Below, piece by piece: positions 37,190 to 39,379 of a stretch of 39,379 bases of DNA. The notes under the pieces are model-generated. The model was given only the letters and a program-made list of their open reading frames with translations, ran no database searches and was not told the DNA's origin. The translations under genes and the position numbers were made by a program. The stretch lies in contig JAPFEH010000047.1 in the NCBI GenBank assembly GCA_026169195.1, positions 1 through 39,379 on the forward strand. The letters run 5' to 3'. Numbering within the stretch: position 1 is the first letter of the stretch; every line of letters begins with the position of its first letter. Source of the DNA: Dysosmobacter sp. (GTDB lineage Bacteria > Bacillota > Clostridia > Oscillospirales > Oscillospiraceae).

Positions 37190-37262
37190 TCTGAAAACCG
37201 TGGGGAGACCGGTTTTGGGGAAAATGATCTGAAAACTACTTTTTCTTGAACATTCTGAAAAC
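37190..37262. repeat. Three direct repeats TCTGAAAAC between divergent operons
   Basis: Exact 9-mers at 37190-37198, 37228-37236 and 37254-37262, all in the same direction. The first two are preceded by A. The last ends 5 bases before the -35 of the hydrogenase promoter, a typical place for an activator site; the first lies about 20 bases upstream of the DUF4340 promoter -35. Confidence 0.55.
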
Positions 37263-37267
37263 TTTTC

Positions 37268-37296
37268 TTGCAAAAAAGATGAGGATTCGTTATAAT
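37268..37296 (+). promoter_or_regulatory. Promoter of the [FeFe] hydrogenase gene
   Basis: TTGCAA (37268-37273) and a consensus TATAAT (37291-37296) with a 17-base spacer, leaving a leader of about 63 bases before the ATG. Confidence 0.8.
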
Positions 37297-37366
37297 GATG
37301 AAGCCAAACGGCAGAATATCAACCGGGACGGAATGCGACCGCCCGGCATATATGGAGGAACACAGT

Positions 37367-38893
37367 ATGAGAGGCGTACACAGTGCGGTGGACGACATCC
37401 GCCGCAGCGTATTTACCGAGGTGGCCCGGCTGGCCTATGACGGCTCCGACCTGTCCCAAGTGGATATGATCCCCTATCAGATCGTCCCCGGCGAGGTGGC
37501 ACACCACCGCAGCGACGTCTTTTTGGAGCGGGCTGTGGTTTCTGCCCGTGTCCGTCTGGCGCTGGGCATGGACCTCAATCCCAACGGTCCCCGGATGCCC
37601 CTGAGCGCACAGATCAAGGAAGCCTATACCGATCAGAAGTATTTCAACGAGCCGCTGGTCAACATCATTCCCTATGCCTGCAACTCCTGCCCGCCCAAGC
37701 AGATCCGCATTACGGACAGCTGTCAGGGCTGCATTTCCCATCCCTGCATGAACGTCTGCCCCAAGGACGCCATTTATCTGGATAAAAACAAGCACTGCCA
37801 CATCGATCAGGAAAAGTGCATCAAGTGCGGCAAGTGCTTCAACCAGTGCCCCTACCGGGCCATCTCCAAAATCGAGCGTCCCTGTGCCGCCGCCTGCGGC
37901 ATGGACGCCATCGAGTCGGATGAGCTGGGCCGCGCGAAAATCAACTATGATAAGTGCGTTTCCTGCGGAATGTGTCTGGTGAACTGCCCCTTCGGCGCCA
38001 TTGCGGACAAGAGCCAGATTTTCCAGATCATCAACGCCATCAAGCGCAAGGAAGAGGTCATCGCCTGCGTGGCGCCTGCCTTTGTGGGCCAGTTCGGTCC
38101 GGACGCCACCCCCGCCAAGCTGAAAGCTGCCATGAAGGTTCTGGGCTTTGCGGATGTGGTGGAGGTCGCCATCGGCGCGGATCTGTGCACCGTGGAGGAG
38201 GCCAAGGACTTTCTGGAGGAGGTTCCGGCCAAGCAGCCCTTCATGGGCACCTCCTGCTGCCCCGCGTGGTCCGTCATGGCAAAGACCCTGTTCCCCGAGT
38301 TCAAGGAGTACATCTCCATGGCCCTGACGCCCATGGTCATCACCGCCCGCATGGTGAAAAAGGACCATCCCAACGCCCGCATCTGCTTCATCGGGCCCTG
38401 CGCCGCCAAAAAGCTGGAGGCCAACCGCAAGTCCGTCCGGTCCGACGTGGATTTCGTGCTGACCTTTGAGGAGCTGCTGGGCATGTTCGATGCCAAGGAG
38501 ATCGACTTCAAAACCATCGAGTTTGACCCCGATGACAGCTTGATCGAGGGCTCCGGTATGGGCCGCGGCTTTGCCGTAGGCGGCGGCGTGGCGGCAGCCG
38601 TGGTGGAAGCCATCAAGCACATCGATCCCGACCGGGAGGTCAAGATCGAGTACGGCGACGGTCTGCGGGAGTGCCGCAAGATGCTGGCCATGGCGAAGGC
38701 CGGCAAGCGGGACGGCTACCTGCTGGAAGGCATGGCGTGCCCCGGCGGCTGTGTGGCCGGCGCCGGCACCATCCAGCCTGTGAAGAAGAGCGTGGTCAAT
38801 GTGGAAAAGTTTAAGAATGACGCCGCTGAATTGAGCTGCACCAGCAGCCCCTTCCTGGACCGTCTGGAGGAAGTGGAGAAAAAGTACGAATAA
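37367..38893 (+). CDS. Monomeric [FeFe] hydrogenase (group B-like)
   Basis: A 508-residue iron-sulfur protein that makes or oxidises H2, probably disposing of reducing power from ferredoxin. The N-terminal part carries several Cys motifs for FeS clusters: CNSCPPKQ with CQGCISHPCMNVCP, CIKCGKCFNQCP and CVSCGMCLVNCP. The H-cluster motifs are TSCCPAW (L1), GPCAAKKLE (L2) and EGMACPGGCVAGAG (L3). L1 with TSCCPAW rather than TSCCPGW, and the N-terminal layout, match the group B / TIGR04105-type enzymes common in gut clostridia. The start at 37367 follows GGAGG at 8-base spacing; a frame from 37295 begins at the promoter. Maturation genes hydEFG are not in the window. Confidence 0.95.
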   Translation: MRGVHSAVDDIRRSVFTEVARLAYDGSDLSQVDMIPYQIVPGEVAHHRSDVFLERAVVSARVRLALGMDLNPNGPRMPLSAQIKEAYTDQKYFNEPLVNIIPYACNSCPPKQIRITDSCQGCISHPCMNVCPKDAIYLDKNKHCHIDQEKCIKCGKCFNQCPYRAISKIERPCAAACGMDAIESDELGRAKINYDKCVSCGMCLVNCPFGAIADKSQIFQIINAIKRKEEVIACVAPAFVGQFGPDATPAKLKAAMKVLGFADVVEVAIGADLCTVEEAKDFLEEVPAKQPFMGTSCCPAWSVMAKTLFPEFKEYISMALTPMVITARMVKKDHPNARICFIGPCAAKKLEANRKSVRSDVDFVLTFEELLGMFDAKEIDFKTIEFDPDDSLIEGSGMGRGFAVGGGVAAAVVEAIKHIDPDREVKIEYGDGLRECRKMLAMAKAGKRDGYLLEGMACPGGCVAGAGTIQPVKKSVVNVEKFKNDAAELSCTSSPFLDRLEEVEKKYE

Positions 38894-38941
38894 GCCCGTG
38901 ACGGGCAGGCGGGCTCTCCTCCGCCGCTGTTCACAGGACAG

Positions 38942-38979
38942 AGAACCGGAACAGCCGTGCAGACGGCTGTTCCGGTTCT
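38942..38979. terminator. Hairpin after the hydrogenase gene
   Basis: A perfect 17-bp stem AGAACCGGAACAGCCGT / ACGGCTGTTCCGGTTCT with a 4-base loop, 48 bases after the stop. No T-run follows. Confidence 0.8.
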
Positions 38980-39051
38980 GGTAAGTGATCCTGCCATGTG
39001 GTCATATAAAGCCGAGCAGATCTAGAAATTTGAATTTGCGGGGGTGCTGCT

Positions 39052-39192
39052 ATGAAAAAGAACAGAGGAATTGCTATTTTATTATTTGCTATTTTACTGC
39101 AGATGTGTAGTTCAGGAATGGAGCTGCTTGCATTAGCAGTCGGTTCTGTGGGATTGGCCCTTGCTATGATTGACGATAGAAAAGCTGCGTAA
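39052..39192 (+). CDS. Small hydrophobic protein, 46 residues
   Basis: The frame reads MKKNRGIAILLFAILLQMCS, then SGMELLALAVGSVGLALAMI and DDRKAA. It has a basic start, two hydrophobic segments of about 14-18 residues and a short charged end, so it is a likely small double-pass membrane peptide. GGGGGTG lies upstream at about 7-base spacing. It is AT-rich compared with its neighbours. No family name is known to me; similar short peptides are seen in clostridial genomes. No second gene lies next to it. Confidence 0.7.
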   Translation: MKKNRGIAILLFAILLQMCSSGMELLALAVGSVGLALAMIDDRKAA

Positions 39193-39347
39193 ATCCAGCT
39201 TTTCGAATACATGCAAGGGTCATTTCTGCACAGAGTGCCCTGTATGTGCGATCTGCAAAACGACACCCCCCGAACATTTGCTGTACTGCCCCAGATTGTA
39301 CGGACAGCACAAAAAGCCCCCTGATAGGAAAATATTGAAGTTTTAAG

Positions 39348-39379
39348 TGGAGTGGCGCAGCGTAAGCGGTGCCACTCCA
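39348..39379. other. Hairpin at the right edge
   Basis: TGGAGTGGC (39348-39356) and GCCACTCCA (39371-39379) pair across 14 bases (GCAGCGTAAGCGGT). The window ends inside or at the end of the arm, so its full length is not visible. Nothing else is found in 39193-39347. Confidence 0.5.

Overview
This window carries the chromosomal replication origin of a GC-rich, low-G+C-phylum (Firmicutes/Bacillota) bacterium. The core order rpmH-rnpA-yidD-yidC-jag on the minus strand, divergent from dnaA-dnaN-yaaA-recF-remB-gyrB-gyrA on the plus strand, is the classic Bacillota origin arrangement. The high GC of most genes, the T-box leader on glyS, a stand-alone [FeFe] hydrogenase, a split ThrE exporter and AGGAGG-type ribosome binding sites fit an anaerobic clostridium of the Oscillospiraceae type (Flavonifractor/Intestinimonas-like). 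The family-level placement is inference; no 16S rRNA is present.

Layout. 1-4800 (+): a GH3 beta-N-acetylhexosaminidase lipoprotein, an AlaX-type tRNA editing protein, a small DUF6881-like protein, a GntR/FadR-type regulator and a zinc alcohol dehydrogenase. 4859-12663 (-): an NCS2 purine permease, an LtaS-like membrane phosphotransferase, an AAA ATPase, glyS behind a glycine T-box leader, and an ECF sigma factor with its probable anti-sigma factor. 12768-15771 (-): jag, yidC, yidD, rnpA, rpmH. 16136-25178 (+): dnaA, oriC, dnaN, yaaA, recF, remB, gyrB, gyrA. oriC is best placed in the dnaA-dnaN spacer, where five copies of a TTTTCCACA-type box (one with a mismatch) sit beside an AT-rich stretch. 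25193-30658 (+): a frameshifted SHOCT protein, a zinc-ribbon protein, rnhA, a probable orphan small RNA, nadE, the two halves of a ThrE exporter and an unknown membrane protein. 30775-32563 (-): a MarR-MATE drug-efflux operon with a clear pair of operators. 32835-34009 (+): an AT-rich XRE regulator and a hotdog thioesterase. 34095-37104 (-): a DUF4340 protein, a response regulator and a sensor kinase, divergent from a monomeric [FeFe] hydrogenase at 37367-38893 (+). A small hydrophobic protein follows.

The genes around the origin provide initiation (dnaA), processivity (dnaN), repair (recF), supercoiling (gyrAB), translation and RNA processing (rpmH, rnpA) and membrane insertion (yidC, yidD). 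The flanks are accessory. I do not see a clear multi-gene system of an unknown kind. The most interesting unexplained items are regulatory: three TCTGAAAAC direct repeats between the two-component operon and the hydrogenase, a well-delimited orphan transcript at 26325-26464, tandem DnaA-box-like repeats inside the response regulator/kinase junction, a frameshift next to a perfect ribosome binding site after gyrA, and two small open frames that are easily missed.
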